In this document: one piece after another, positions 42,808 through 53,948 of the stretch
How the letters are laid out: the number at the start of each line of letters is the position of its first letter
How positions within the stretch are numbered: position 1 is the first letter of the stretch
Assembly (NCBI GenBank): GCA_026315105.1
Contig: JAOYRU010000067.1
Coordinates: forward strand, 62,001-126,000
Origin: Locusta migratoria
Taxonomy: Eukaryota > Arthropoda > Insecta > Orthoptera > Acrididae
Reading direction: 5' to 3'
DNA: 64,000 nucleotides
The notes under the pieces: model-generated
What the model saw: only the letters and a program-made list of their open reading frames with translations
Told to the model about the DNA's origin: nothing
Database searches by the model: none
Program-made: the position numbers and the translations under genes

Positions 42808-42901
42808 CTATTCTACAGGTAAAGTGTTACTCGGTTGGTGGTTCCAGTCTGGAGTCCTTCGACTTTGTGGAGACTGTATTTTTCTTTCATCCTGTAACGA
42901 C
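42808..42901 (-). other. ORF1-ORF2 gap of LINE copy 2
   Basis: Same 94-bp layout as in copy 1, with the small ATG frame and the TAG ahead of ORF2. Confidence 0.7.
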
Positions 42902-44461
42902 TTAGTTTGGGATTGCATTTATCTCTTCCATATGTAAATCTCCTTCCTGCTGATCTTCCGACCAAGGAGACGTGCTCGTGCAGAATTTGTTTTCTGCAAA
43001 CCCTTGCGAAGTGTCTATTGTTGGTGTTCCTTTTCTGGCCGCGTCGGTATCTTCGTTGCTTCTTGCAATTCGGTGCTGCCTTTCATTACTTATGACCTGT
43101 GGTTGGCGGTCGCCCGCTTTTGCCTCTTCCCGTATCGTACGTAACCTCTCTCGTAAAGGAGGAGCCAAAGTTTCCGCATTTTGATGCGCTAACCTTCTCT
43201 TTTTGTTACTTCTCTTGGACTTTCTGGGCGATCTTGACCGCTCAGGGGATGTATCAGGGGACTTCTCAGACGAATCCGGCGAAGACGTTACTAACTTAGA
43301 ACTTTCCTCTCGTCCGGGAAAAGTGGCGTTGGCGCTTGTTTCATCTTCTTCCAAAGGTGTTCTGATCTCCTGGGCGCTGGATGTGATGCTATCCCTCCCT
43401 GTCTCTTTCAGTGTTTCAACAGCTCCTTTACTGAATTCTTCGTTTCCATCTGCTTCACTATTCAAGCGTTCCTCCGTAACTTCAAGGTTGTCCTTAGTGG
43501 CTGATCCTTCTTGTCCCTGACCGTCATGTCCGGTAGGTCGAGCGTGAGTTTCAGTGAGCGCCGTCTGTGCAGATAACGCATCGGATGTACGCGGTTCACC
43601 CTCCATAAGTGTAGAGGGACCTGCACCAAAATCGTTGTCCTTCTCTTTAATTTGTCCTTTCACAAGATCGGTTTCGTTCCGTGCGGGAACCGTTTGGGTT
43701 TCCACAGTATCTTGGACATCCATGTGATTTTGAACAGCTTCCAGGTTCACGGAAGGTTCTACCTGCTGCACTCGTTCCGTCGCTATCGATCGTCGTGGTG
43801 AGGTGACGGCAGCGTATGTCAGTTTCATTTGTACCATCGGTCCTGCAGTTGTACCGTCATCAGTTGATAACTGTGGGACCCTTCTTCTACTACATTCAGC
43901 ACGGACATGCTCTGTCGAATTGCACAGAGCACATGTCCTAGGCTGACCATCGTAAATGATCAGAGCACGATACCCACATATGTTGACAAAAGACGGAATA
44001 TGCCGCTGAAGCTCTATTTTAACTTGACGGACGCCGTTCAGAACGGGGAACATATGCGGTTCAGACCATTTTTCCGCGACATTTGATAGAATTCTGCCGT
44101 ACGCCTTAAGAACACTGTTTATTTCTTCAGCAGGTATTTCGAAGGGAAGTTCAAACACACGTACCGTCCTTATTCCCATCCCAGCGAAAGAAACTAGAAC
44201 GTCACTAATTTCACCATTCGAGTGGTTGAACTTCATTGTGCCGCCACACTTTTCTACGATTGAAGTACATAAGTCACAACTCGAGAGTTTTACATAGGCG
44301 CAAGGACTCACTATTGACAAATGAACACCTACAATGTCCTCTTGACGTATCTTAACTTTTTCCGAAAACCATGATCTAACCTCAATAGCTTTTGGACGGG
44401 TGACATTTCGATCAAATGTAAACTTTATCGTGTCTCTTCTCTGGTAAGTAGTTGTACTCAT
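42902..44461 (-). CDS. LINE ORF1 copy 2: gag-like nucleic-acid-binding protein, 519 aa
   Basis: Same protein as copy 1 except for Asp in the TSDALS segment (plus-strand base 43581). The CCHC knuckle and basic patch are intact. Confidence 0.9.
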   Translation of the reverse strand: MSTTTYQRRDTIKFTFDRNVTRPKAIEVRSWFSEKVKIRQEDIVGVHLSIVSPCAYVKLSSCDLCTSIVEKCGGTMKFNHSNGEISDVLVSFAGMGIRTVRVFELPFEIPAEEINSVLKAYGRILSNVAEKWSEPHMFPVLNGVRQVKIELQRHIPSFVNICGYRALIIYDGQPRTCALCNSTEHVRAECSRRRVPQLSTDDGTTAGPMVQMKLTYAAVTSPRRSIATERVQQVEPSVNLEAVQNHMDVQDTVETQTVPARNETDLVKGQIKEKDNDFGAGPSTLMEGEPRTSDALSAQTALTETHARPTGHDGQGQEGSATKDNLEVTEERLNSEADGNEEFSKGAVETLKETGRDSITSSAQEIRTPLEEDETSANATFPGREESSKLVTSSPDSSEKSPDTSPERSRSPRKSKRSNKKRRLAHQNAETLAPPLRERLRTIREEAKAGDRQPQVISNERQHRIARSNEDTDAARKGTPTIDTSQGFAENKFCTSTSPWSEDQQEGDLHMEEINAIPN

Positions 44462-44604
44462 GTTGTTCTTCGTATCACAAAGCGTAAGGCAGCGCGCTAG
44501 CTGCAGCGACTAACCTGGAGCGCAGGTAAACAGCCTTGTTGACAGCGATGTGTACGTCCGGGGCCGCCACACGTCCGTCCCGCTCGGCGGAAAACTTGCG
44601 AATG
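44462..44604 (-). other. 5' UTR of LINE copy 2
   Basis: Same 143-bp sequence as in copy 1, joined to the first six bases of tRNA-Phe. Confidence 0.7.
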
Positions 44605-45089
44605 TTCGGCTGACGTCGTTGTGCTTGATTTTCCACTGCTTCCATGCGTGCAGAGTCGTTTGTTATTGACTTCGATGACTTCATCTGACGCCACGCTGAC
44701 GCTAGGAAAAAGCCTCTTTTATCACTGCACAGGGCAAATGGCTTGCAGAGAACGATGCACAAGAGAGAATAGAGTGTTGACTGCGTAAGTGGCTGAATCC
44801 AGCAGATACCCATGATAATGCAATCGAATTAGACACATGCAAATTAAACACTGGGCTGTTATCGACTGCACGCTAAAATAAACAAAACGTTAGTGTTCAG
44901 TGTAGTGGCGTTTTCAGGGACATCTGGCGGACGACGGCGCAGATGAGCTGCATTGCCTTCTGGACAGAACTGGAGCGCAGCATCATGGAGCCAGAAAAGA
45001 CAGCGGTTTACTTGTGAGCCGCCAGTTTAGCGGAAAAGCACCACCAAAGTTGCCACTACATGTCTGTCAATGGAGGAAGAGAAAATTTT

Positions 45090-45171
45090 CGCAGTCGGCA
45101 GGACTCGAACCTACGCTCCCAGAGGGAATCTGATTTCAAGTCAGACGCCTTAACCACTCGGCCACGACTGC
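45090..45171 (-). tRNA. tRNA-Ser-TGA: tRNA-Ser (TGA), unit 38
   Basis: Consensus body; spacer A upstream. Confidence 0.98.
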
Positions 45172-45384
45172 GGTGGAGCAAAGTTTTCTATAAAACTTGC
45201 CTAGTGTTCATAAGGTGAGGCCAAGATGCAGCTTGTGAATAAGTACTGTGTTTCGCTTGCTTGTCTAGTGTAGAACTAGACACGCAGAAACAGCTACAGG
45301 AGGGTGTCAAGTTTTTTCTCAGTTGTAGGGACGGTAACACGGTCGCAGGGTAATGCCACTGTCGATGGCTTAAAAAGAAACGTA

Positions 45385-45457
45385 TGCCGAAACCCGGGAT
45401 CGAACCAGGGACCTTTAGATCTTCAGTCTAACGCTCTCCCAACTGAGCTATTTCGGC
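45385..45457 (-). tRNA. tRNA-Phe-GAA: tRNA-Phe (GAA), unit 39
   Basis: Consensus body. Markers C49, -18G, T5. GGCGTACG change in the spacer upstream. Confidence 0.98.
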
Positions 45458-45936
45458 TGACGTCGTTGTGCTTGCTTTTCCACTGCTTCCATGCGTGCAG
45501 AGTCGTTTGTTATTGACTTCGATGACTTCATCTGACGCCACGCTGACGCTAGGAAAAAGCCTCTTTTATCACTGCACAGGGCAAATGGCTTGCAGAGAAC
45601 GATGCACAAGAGAGAATAGAGTGTTGACTGCGTAAGTGGCTGAATCCAGCAGATACCCATGATAATGCAATCGAATTAGACACATGCAAATTAAACACTG
45701 GGCTGTTATCGACTGCACGCTAAAATAAACAAAACGTTAGTGTTCAGTGTAGTGGCGTTTTCAGGGACATCTGGCGTACGACGGCGCAGATGAGCTGCAT
45801 TGCCTTCTGGACAGAACTGGAGCGCAGCATCATGGAGCCAGAAAAGACAGCGGTTTACTTGTGAGCCGCCAGTTTAGCGGAAAAGCACCACCAAAGTTGC
45901 CACTACATGTCTGTCAATGGAGGAAGAGAAAATTTT

Positions 45937-46018
45937 CGCAGTCGGCAGGACTCGAACCTACGCTCCCTGAGGGAATCTGATTTCAAGTCAGACGCCTTAA
46001 CCACTCGGCCACGACTGC
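45937..46018 (-). tRNA. tRNA-Ser-TGA: tRNA-Ser (TGA), unit 39, variable-arm variant
   Basis: A plus-strand A-to-T change at 45968 alters the loop of the variable arm (TCT to TCA) without touching its stem. Likely tolerated. Spacer B upstream. Confidence 0.95.
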
Positions 46019-46235
46019 GGTGGAGCAAAGCTTTCGATAAAACTTGCCTAGTGTTCACGAGGTGAGGCCAAGATGCGGCTTGTGAATAAGTACTGTGTTT
46101 CGCTTGCTGGCTTGTTTGGTGTACAACTAGACACGCAGAAACAGCTACAGGAGGGTGTCAAGTTTTTTCTCAGTTGTAGGGACGGTAACACGGTCGCAGG
46201 GTAATGCCACTGTCGATGGCTTAAAAAGAAACGTA

Positions 46236-46308
46236 TGCCGAAACCCGGGATCGAACCAGTGACCTTTAGATCTTCAGTCTAACGCTCTCCCAACTGAGCT
46301 ATTTCGGC
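46236..46308 (-). tRNA. tRNA-Phe-GAA: tRNA-Phe (GAA), unit 40, A49 with -18G
   Basis: Markers A49, -18G, T5; a recombinant-looking combination. Private changes sit in the upstream spacer near 46401 and 46551. Confidence 0.95.
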
Positions 46309-46787
46309 TGACGTCGTTGTGCTTGCTTTTCCACTGCTTCCATGCGTGCAGAGTCGTTTGTTATTGACTTCGATGACTTCATCTGACGCCACGCTGACGC
46401 GAGGAAAAAGCCTCTTTTATCACTGCACAGGGCAAATGGCTTGCAGAGAACGATGCACAAGAGAGAATAGAGTGTTGACTGCGTAAGTGGCTGAATCCAG
46501 CAGATACCCATGATAATGCAATCGAATTAGACACATGCAAATTAAACACTAGGCTGTTATCGACTGCACGCTAAAATAAACAAAACGTTAGTGTTCAGTG
46601 TAGTGGCGTTTTCAGGGACATCTGGCGGACGACGGCGCAGATGAGCTGCATTGCCTTCTGGACAGAACTGGAGCGCAGCATCATGGAGCCAGAAAAGACA
46701 GCGGTTTACTTGTGAGCCGCCAGTTTAGCGGAAAAGCACCACCAAAGTTGCCACTACATGTCTGTCAATGGAGGAAGAGAAAATTTT

Positions 46788-46869
46788 CGCAGTCGGCAGG
46801 ACTCGAACCTACGCTCCCAGAGGGAATCTGATTTCAAGTCAGACGCCTTAACCACTCGGCCACGACTGC
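46788..46869 (-). tRNA. tRNA-Ser-TGA: tRNA-Ser (TGA), unit 40
   Basis: Consensus body; spacer A upstream. Confidence 0.98.
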
Positions 46870-47082
46870 GGTGGAGCAAAGTTTTCTATAAAACTTGCCT
46901 AGTGTTCATAAGGTGAGGCCAAGATGCAGCTTGTGAATAAGTACTGTGTTTCGCTTGCTTGTCTAGTGTAGAACTAGACACGCAGAAACAGCTACAGGAG
47001 GGTGTCAAGTTTTTTCTCAGTTGTAGGGACGGTAACACGGTCGCAGGGTAATGCCACTGTCGATGGCTTAAAAAGAAACGTA

Positions 47083-47155
47083 TGCCGAAACCCGGGATCG
47101 AACCAGGGACCTTTAGATCTTCAGTCTAACGCTCTCCCAACTGAGCTATTTCGGC
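47083..47155 (-). tRNA. tRNA-Phe-GAA: tRNA-Phe (GAA), unit 41
   Basis: Consensus body. Markers C49, -18G, T5. Confidence 0.98.
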
Positions 47156-47634
47156 TGACGTCGTTGTGCTTGCTTTTCCACTGCTTCCATGCGTGCAGAG
47201 TCGTTTGTTATTGACTTCGATGACTTCATCTGACGCCACGCTGACGCTAGGAAAAAGCCTCTTTTATCACTGCACAGGGCAAATGGCTTGCAGAGAACGA
47301 TGCACAAGAGAGAATAGAGTGTTGACTGCGTAAGTGGCTGAATCCAGCAGATACCCATGATAATGCAATCGAATTAGACACATGCAAATTAAACACTGGG
47401 CTGTTATCGACTGCACGCTAAAATAAACAAAACGTTAGTGTTCAGTGTAGTGGCGTTTTCAGGGACATCTGGCGGACGACGGCGCAGATGAGCTGCATTG
47501 CCTTCTGGACAGAACTGGAGCGCAGCATCATGGAGCCAGAAAAGACAGCGGTTTACTTGTGAGCCGCCAGTTTAGCGGAAAAGCACCACCAAAGTTGCCA
47601 CTACATGTCTGTCAATGGAGGAAGAGAAAATTTT

Positions 47635-47716
47635 CGCAGTCGGCAGGACTCGAACCTACGCTCCCAGAGGGAATCTGATTTCAAGTCAGACGCCTTAACC
47701 ACTCGGCCACGACTGC
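47635..47716 (-). tRNA. tRNA-Ser-TGA: tRNA-Ser (TGA), unit 41
   Basis: Consensus body; spacer A upstream. Confidence 0.98.
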
Positions 47717-47929
47717 GGTGGAGCAAAGTTTTCTATAAAACTTGCCTAGTGTTCATAAGGTGAGGCCAAGATGCAGCTTGTGAATAAGTACTGTGTTTCG
47801 CTTGCTTGTCTAGTGTAGAACTAGACACGCAGAAACAGCTACAGGAGGGTGTCAAGTTTTTTCTCAGTTGTAGGGACGGTAACACGGTCGCAGGGTAATG
47901 CCACTGTCGATGGCTTAAAAAGAAACGTA

Positions 47930-48002
47930 TGCCGAAACCCGGGATCGAACCAGGGACCTTTAGATCTTCAGTCTAACGCTCTCCCAACTGAGCTATTTCG
48001 GC
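47930..48002 (-). tRNA. tRNA-Phe-GAA: tRNA-Phe (GAA), unit 42
   Basis: Consensus body. Markers C49, -18T, T5. Confidence 0.98.
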
Positions 48003-48481
48003 TGACGTCGTTGTGCTTGATTTTCCACTGCTTCCATGCGTGCAGAGTCGTTTGTTATTGACTTCGATGACTTCATCTGACGCCACGCTGACGCTAGGAA
48101 AAAGCCTCTTTTATCACTGCACAGGGCAAATGGCTTGCAGAGAACGATGCACAAGAGAGAATAGAGTGTTGACTGCGTAAGTGGCTGAATCCAGCAGATA
48201 CCCATGATAATGCAATCGAATTAGACACATGCAAATTAAACACTGGGCTGTTATCGACTGCACGCTAAAATAAACAAAACGTTAGTGTTCAGTGTAGTGG
48301 CGTTTTCAGGGACATCTGGCGGACGACGGCGCAGATGAGCTGCATTGCCTTCTGGACAGAACTGGAGCGCAGCATCATGGAGCCAGAAAAGACAGCGGTT
48401 TACTTGTGAGCCGCCAGTTTAGCGGAAAAGCACCACCAAAGTTGCCACTACATGTCTGTCAATGGAGGAAGAGAAAATTTT

Positions 48482-48563
48482 CGCAGTCGGCAGGACTCGA
48501 ACCTACGCTCCCAGAGGGAATCTGATTTCAAGTCAGACGCCTTAACCACTCGGCCACGACTGC
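48482..48563 (-). tRNA. tRNA-Ser-TGA: tRNA-Ser (TGA), unit 42
   Basis: Consensus body; spacer A upstream. Confidence 0.98.
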
Positions 48564-48776
48564 GGTGGAGCAAAGTTTTCTATAAAACTTGCCTAGTGTT
48601 CATAAGGTGAGGCCAAGATGCAGCTTGTGAATAAGTACTGTGTTTCGCTTGCTTGTCTAGTGTAGAACTAGACACGCAGAAACAGCTACAGGAGGGTGTC
48701 AAGTTTTTTCTCAGTTGTAGGGACGGTAACACGGTCGCAGGGTAATGCCACTGTCGATGGCTTAAAAAGAAACGTA

Positions 48777-48849
48777 TGCCGAAACCCGGGATCGAACCAG
48801 GGACCTTTAGATCTTCAGTCTAACGCTCTCCCAACTGAGCTATTTCGGC
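48777..48849 (-). tRNA. tRNA-Phe-GAA: tRNA-Phe (GAA), unit 43
   Basis: Consensus body. Markers C49, -18T, T5. Confidence 0.98.
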
Positions 48850-49328
48850 TGACGTCGTTGTGCTTGATTTTCCACTGCTTCCATGCGTGCAGAGTCGTTT
48901 GTTATTGACTTCGATGACTTCATCTGACGCCACGCTGACGCTAGGAAAAAGCCTCTTTTATCACTGCACAGGGCAAATGGCTTGCAGAGAACGATGCACA
49001 AGAGAGAATAGAGTGTTGACTGCGTAAGTGGCTGAATCCAGCAGATACCCATGATAATGCAATCGAATTAGACACATGCAAATTAAACACTGGGCTGTTA
49101 TCGACTGCACGCTAAAATAAACAAAACGTTAGTGTTCAGTGTAGTGGCGTTTTCAGGGACATCTGGCGGACGACGGCGCAGATGAGCTGCATTGCCTTCT
49201 GGACAGAACTGGAGCGCAGCATCATGGAGCCAGAAAAGACAGCGGTTTACTTGTGAGCCGCCAGTTTAGCGGAAAAGCACCACCAAAGTTGCCACTACAT
49301 GTCTGTCAATGGAGGAAGAGAAAATTTT

Positions 49329-49410
49329 CGCAGTCGGCAGGACTCGAACCTACGCTCCCAGAGGGAATCTGATTTCAAGTCAGACGCCTTAACCACTCGG
49401 CCACGACTGC
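49329..49410 (-). tRNA. tRNA-Ser-TGA: tRNA-Ser (TGA), unit 43
   Basis: Consensus body; spacer B upstream. Confidence 0.98.
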
Positions 49411-49627
49411 GGTGGAGCAAAGCTTTCGATAAAACTTGCCTAGTGTTCACGAGGTGAGGCCAAGATGCGGCTTGTGAATAAGTACTGTGTTTCGCTTGCT
49501 GGCTTGTTTGGTGTACAACTAGACACGCAGAAACAGCTACAGGAGGGTGTCAAGTTTGTTCTCAGTTGTAGGGACGGTAACACGGTCGCAGGGTAATGCC
49601 ACTGTCGATGGCTTAAAAAGAAACGTA

Positions 49628-49700
49628 TGCCGAAACCCGGGATCGAACCAGTGACCTTTAGATCTTCAGTCTAACGCTCTCCCAACTGAGCTATTTCGGC
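49628..49700 (-). tRNA. tRNA-Phe-GAA: tRNA-Phe (GAA), unit 44, A49 with -18G
   Basis: Markers A49, -18G, T5, with a private change in the leader near 49730. Confidence 0.95.
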
Positions 49701-50179
49701 TGACGTCGTTGTGCTTGCTTTTCCACTGCATCCATGCGTGCAGAGTCGTTTGTTATTGACTTCGATGACTTCATCTGACGCCACGCTGACGCTAGGAAAA
49801 AGCCTCTTTTATCACTGCACAGGGCAAATGGCTTGCAGAGAACGATGCACAAGAGAGAATAGAGTGTTGACTGCGTAAGTGGCTGAATCCAGCAGATACC
49901 CATGATAATGCAATCGAATTAGACACATGCAAATTAAACACTGGGCTGTTATCGACTGCACGCTAAAATAAACAAAACGTTAGTGTTCAGTGTAGTGGCG
50001 TTTTCAGGGACATCTGGCGGACGACGGCGCAGATGAGCTGCATTGCCTTCTGGACAGAACTGGAGCGCAGCATCATGGAGCCAGAAAAGACAGCGGTTTA
50101 CTTGTGAGCCGCCAGTTTAGCGGAAAAGCACCACCAAAGTTGCCACTACATGTCTGTCAATGGAGGAAGAGAAAATTTT

Positions 50180-50261
50180 CGCAGTCGGCAGGACTCGAAC
50201 CTACGCTCCCAGAGGGAATCTGATTTCAAGTCAGACGCCTTAACCACTCGGCCACGACTGC
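50180..50261 (-). tRNA. tRNA-Ser-TGA: tRNA-Ser (TGA), unit 44
   Basis: Consensus body; spacer A upstream. Confidence 0.98.
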
Positions 50262-50474
50262 GGTGGAGCAAAGTTTTCTATAAAACTTGCCTAGTGTTCA
50301 TAAGGTGAGGCCAAGATGCAGCTTGTGAATAAGTACTGTGTTTCGCTTGCTTGTCTAGTGTAGAACTAGACACGCAGAAACAGCTACAGGAGGGTGTCAA
50401 GTTTTTTCTCAGTTGTAGGGACGGTAACACGGTCGCAGGGTAATGCCACTGTCGATGGCTTAAAAAGAAACGTA

Positions 50475-50547
50475 TGCCGAAACCCGGGATCGAACCAGGG
50501 ACCTTTAGATCTTCAGTCTAACGCTCTCCCAACTGAGCTATTTCGGC
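50475..50547 (-). tRNA. tRNA-Phe-GAA: tRNA-Phe (GAA), unit 45
   Basis: Consensus body. Markers C49, -18T, T5. Confidence 0.98.
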
Positions 50548-51026
50548 TGACGTCGTTGTGCTTGATTTTCCACTGCTTCCATGCGTGCAGAGTCGTTTGT
50601 TATTGACTTCGATGACTTCATCTGACGCCACGCTGACGCTAGGAAAAAGCCTCTTTTATCACTGCACAGGGCAAATGGCTTGCAGAGAACGATGCACAAG
50701 AGAGAATAGAGTGTTGACTGCGTAAGTGGCTGAATCCAGCAGATACCCATGATAATGCAATCGAATTAGACACATGCAAATTAAACACTGGGCTGTTATC
50801 GACTGCACGCTAAAATAAACAAAACGTTAGTGTTCAGTGTAGTGGCGTTTTCAGGGACATCTGGCGGACGACGGCGCAGATGAGCTGCATTGCCTTCTGG
50901 ACAGAACTGGAGCGCAGCATCATGGAGCCAGAAAAGACAGCGGTTTACTTGTGAGCCGCCAGTTTAGCGGAAAAGCACCACCAAAGTTGCCACTACATGT
51001 CTGTCAATGGAGGAAGAGAAAATTTT

Positions 51027-51108
51027 CGCAGTCGGCAGGACTCGAACCTACGCTCCCAGAGGGAATCTGATTTCAAGTCAGACGCCTTAACCACTCGGCC
51101 ACGACTGC
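51027..51108 (-). tRNA. tRNA-Ser-TGA: tRNA-Ser (TGA), unit 45
   Basis: Consensus body; spacer B upstream. Confidence 0.98.
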
Positions 51109-51325
51109 GGTGGAGCAAAGCTTTCGATAAAACTTGCCTAGTGTTCACGAGGTGAGGCCAAGATGCGGCTTGTGAATAAGTACTGTGTTTCGCTTGCTGG
51201 CTTGTTTGGTGTACAACTAGACACGCAGAAACAGCTACAGGAGGGTGTCAAGTTTGTTCTCAGTTGTAGGGACGGTAACACGGTCGCAGGGTAATGCCAC
51301 TGTCGATGGCTTAAAAAGAAACGTA

Positions 51326-51398
51326 TGCCGAAACCCGGGATCGAACCAGGGACCTTTAGATCTTCAGTCTAACGCTCTCCCAACTGAGCTATTTCGGC
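51326..51398 (-). tRNA. tRNA-Phe-GAA: tRNA-Phe (GAA), unit 46
   Basis: Consensus body. Markers C49, -18G, T5. Confidence 0.98.
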
Positions 51399-51877
51399 TG
51401 ACGTCGTTGTGCTTGCTTTTCCACTGCTTCCATGCGTGCAGAGTCGTTTGTTATTGACTTCGATGACTTCATCTGACGCCACGCTGACGCTAGGAAAAAG
51501 CCTCTTTTATCACTGCACAGGGCAAATGGCTTGCAGAGAACGATGCACAAGAGAGAATAGAGTGTTGACTGCGTAAGTGGCTGAATCCAGCAGATACCCA
51601 TGATAATGCAATCGAATTAGACACATGCAAATTAAACACTGGGCTGTTATCGACTGCACGCTAAAATAAACAAAACGTTAGTGTTCAGTGTAGTGGCGTT
51701 TTCAGGGACATCTGGCGGACGACGGCGCAGATGAGCTGCATTGCCTTCTGGACAGAACTGGAGCGCAGCATCATGGAGCCAGAAAAGACAGCGGTTTACT
51801 TGTGAGCCGCCAGTTTAGCGGAAAAGCACCACCAAAGTTGCCACTACATGTCTGTCAATGGAGGAAGAGAAAATTTT

Positions 51878-51959
51878 CGCAGTCGGCAGGACTCGAACCT
51901 ACGCTCCCAGAGGGAATCTGATTTCAAGTCAGACGCCTTAACCACTCGGCCACGACTGC
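51878..51959 (-). tRNA. tRNA-Ser-TGA: tRNA-Ser (TGA), unit 46
   Basis: Consensus body; spacer B upstream, directly following another spacer B unit. Confidence 0.98.
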
Positions 51960-52176
51960 GGTGGAGCAAAGCTTTCGATAAAACTTGCCTAGTGTTCACG
52001 AGGTGAGGCCAAGATGCGGCTTGTGAATAAGTACTGTGTTTCGCTTGCTGGCTTGTTTGGTGTACAACTAGACACGCAGAAACAGCTACAGGAGGGTGTC
52101 AAGTTTGTTCTCAGTTGTAGGGACGGTAACACGGTCGCAGGGTAATGCCACTGTCGATGGCTTAAAAAGAAACGTA

Positions 52177-52249
52177 TGCCGAAACCCGGGATCGAACCAG
52201 GGACCTTTAGATCTTCAGTCTAACGCTCTCCCAACTGAGCTATTTCGGC
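52177..52249 (-). tRNA. tRNA-Phe-GAA: tRNA-Phe (GAA), unit 47
   Basis: Consensus body. Markers C49, -18T, T5. Confidence 0.98.
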
Positions 52250-52728
52250 TGACGTCGTTGTGCTTGATTTTCCACTGCTTCCATGCGTGCAGAGTCGTTT
52301 GTTATTGACTTCGATGACTTCATCTGACGCCACGCTGACGCTAGGAAAAAGCCTCTTTTATCACTGCACAGGGCAAATGGCTTGCAGAGAACGATGCACA
52401 AGAGAGAATAGAGTGTTGACTGCGTAAGTGGCTGAATCCAGCAGATACCCATGATAATGCAATCGAATTAGACACATGCAAATTAAACACTGGGCTGTTA
52501 TCGACTGCACGCTAAAATAAACAAAACGTTAGTGTTCAGTGTAGTGGCGTTTTCAGGGACATCTGGCGGACGACGGCGCAGATGAGCTGCATTGCCTTCT
52601 GGACAGAACTGGAGCGCAGCATCATGGAGCCAGAAAAGACAGCGGTTTACTTGTGAGCCGCCAGTTTAGCGGAAAAGCACCACCAAAGTTGCCACTACAT
52701 GTCTGTCAATGGAGGAAGAGAAAATTTT

Positions 52729-52810
52729 CGCAGTCGGCAGGACTCGAACCTACGCTCCCAGAGGGAATCTGATTTCAAGTCAGACGCCTTAACCACTCGG
52801 CCACGACTGC
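52729..52810 (-). tRNA. tRNA-Ser-TGA: tRNA-Ser (TGA), unit 47
   Basis: Consensus body; spacer A upstream. Confidence 0.98.
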
Positions 52811-53023
52811 GGTGGAGCAAAGTTTTCTATAAAACTTGCCTAGTGTTCATAAGGTGAGGCCAAGATGCAGCTTGTGAATAAGTACTGTGTTTCGCTTGCT
52901 TGTCTAGTGTAGAACTAGACACGCAGAAACAGCTACAGGAGGGTGTCAAGTTTTTTCTCAGTTGTAGGGACGGTAACACGGTCGCAGGGTAATGCCACTG
53001 TCGATGGCTTAAAAAGAAACGTA

Positions 53024-53097
53024 TGCCGAATCCCCGGGATCGAACCAGTGACCTTTAGATCTTCAGTCTAACGCTCTCCCAACTGAGCTATTTCGGC
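53024..53097 (-). tRNA. tRNA-Phe-GAA: tRNA-Phe (GAA), unit 48, damaged acceptor (likely pseudogene)
   Basis: This copy is 74 nt long: in the 3' acceptor strand GGGTTTCGG has become GGGGATTCGG, adding a base and breaking the pair at position 7. It also has A49, and the CRE-like octamer next to it has a further change. Boxes A and B are intact, so it may be transcribed, but a normal acceptor stem is doubtful. Markers A49, -18T, T5. Confidence 0.88.
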
Positions 53098-53576
53098 TGA
53101 CGTTGTTGTGCTTGATTTTCCACTGCTTCCATGCGTGCAGAGTCGTTTGTTATTGACTTCGATGACTTCATCTGACGCCACGCTGACGCTAGGAAAAAGC
53201 CTCTTTTATCACTGCACAGGGCAAATGGCTTGCAGAGAACGATGCACAAGAGAGAATAGAGTGTTGACTGCGTAAGTGGCTGAATCCAGCAGATACCCAT
53301 GATAATGCAATCGAATTAGACACATGCAAATTAAACACTGGGCTGTTATCGACTGCACGCTAAAATAAACAAAACGTTAGTGTTCAGTGTAGTGGCGTTT
53401 TCAGGGACATCTGGCGGACGACGGCGCAGATGAGCTGCATTGCCTTCTGGACAGAACTGGAGCGCAGCATCATGGAGCCAGAAAAGACAGCGGTTTACTT
53501 GTGAGCCGCCAGTTTAGCGGAAAAGCACCACCAAAGTTGCCACTACATGTCTGTCAATGGAGGAAGAGAAAATTTT

Positions 53577-53658
53577 CGCAGTCGGCAGGACTCGAACCTA
53601 CGCTCCCAGAGGGAATCTGATTTCAAGTCAGACGCCTTAACCACTCGGCCACGACTGC
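53577..53658 (-). tRNA. tRNA-Ser-TGA: tRNA-Ser (TGA), unit 48
   Basis: Consensus body; spacer B upstream. Confidence 0.98.
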
Positions 53659-53875
53659 GGTGGAGCAAAGCTTTCGATAAAACTTGCCTAGTGTTCACGA
53701 GGTGAGGCCAAGATGCGGCTTGTGAATAAGTACTGTGTTTCGCTTGCTGGCTTGTTTGGTGTACAACTAGACACGCAGAAACAGCTACAGGAGGGTGTCA
53801 AGTTTGTTCTCAGTTGTAGGGACGGTAACACGGTCGCAGGGTAATGCCACTGTCGATGGCTTAAAAAGAAACGTA

Positions 53876-53948
53876 TGCCGAAACCCGGGATCGAACCAGG
53901 GACCTTTAGATCTTCAGTCTAACGCTCTCCCAACTGAGCTATTTCGGC
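53876..53948 (-). tRNA. tRNA-Phe-GAA: tRNA-Phe (GAA), unit 49
   Basis: Consensus body. Markers C49, -18G, T5. Confidence 0.98.

Larger units (their letters stand above)
39198..44604 (-). mobile_element. Near full-length LINE (L1/Tx1-like) in tRNA-Phe, copy 2
   Basis: Same structure, target nucleotide and orientation as copy 1, with a 22-bp poly(A). It keeps the reverse transcriptase catalytic Asp. Whether it can move depends on the SNH endonuclease motif and on how ORF2 is translated. Confidence 0.95.
39132..44610 (-). pseudogene. tRNA-Phe-GAA: tRNA-Phe (GAA), unit 38, split by LINE copy 2
   Basis: The 3' 66 nt are at 39132-39197 and the 5' 6 nt at 44605-44610. The break point, A49 base and -18T leader are the same as in unit 37, which fits a segmental duplication. 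Confidence 0.96.
39132..45384. repeat. LINE-bearing array segment, copy 2 (6,253 bp)
   Basis: Repeats 32880-39131. Coding differences are single: ORF2 codon 527 and one ORF1 codon; the poly(A) is one base longer. Confidence 0.93.
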
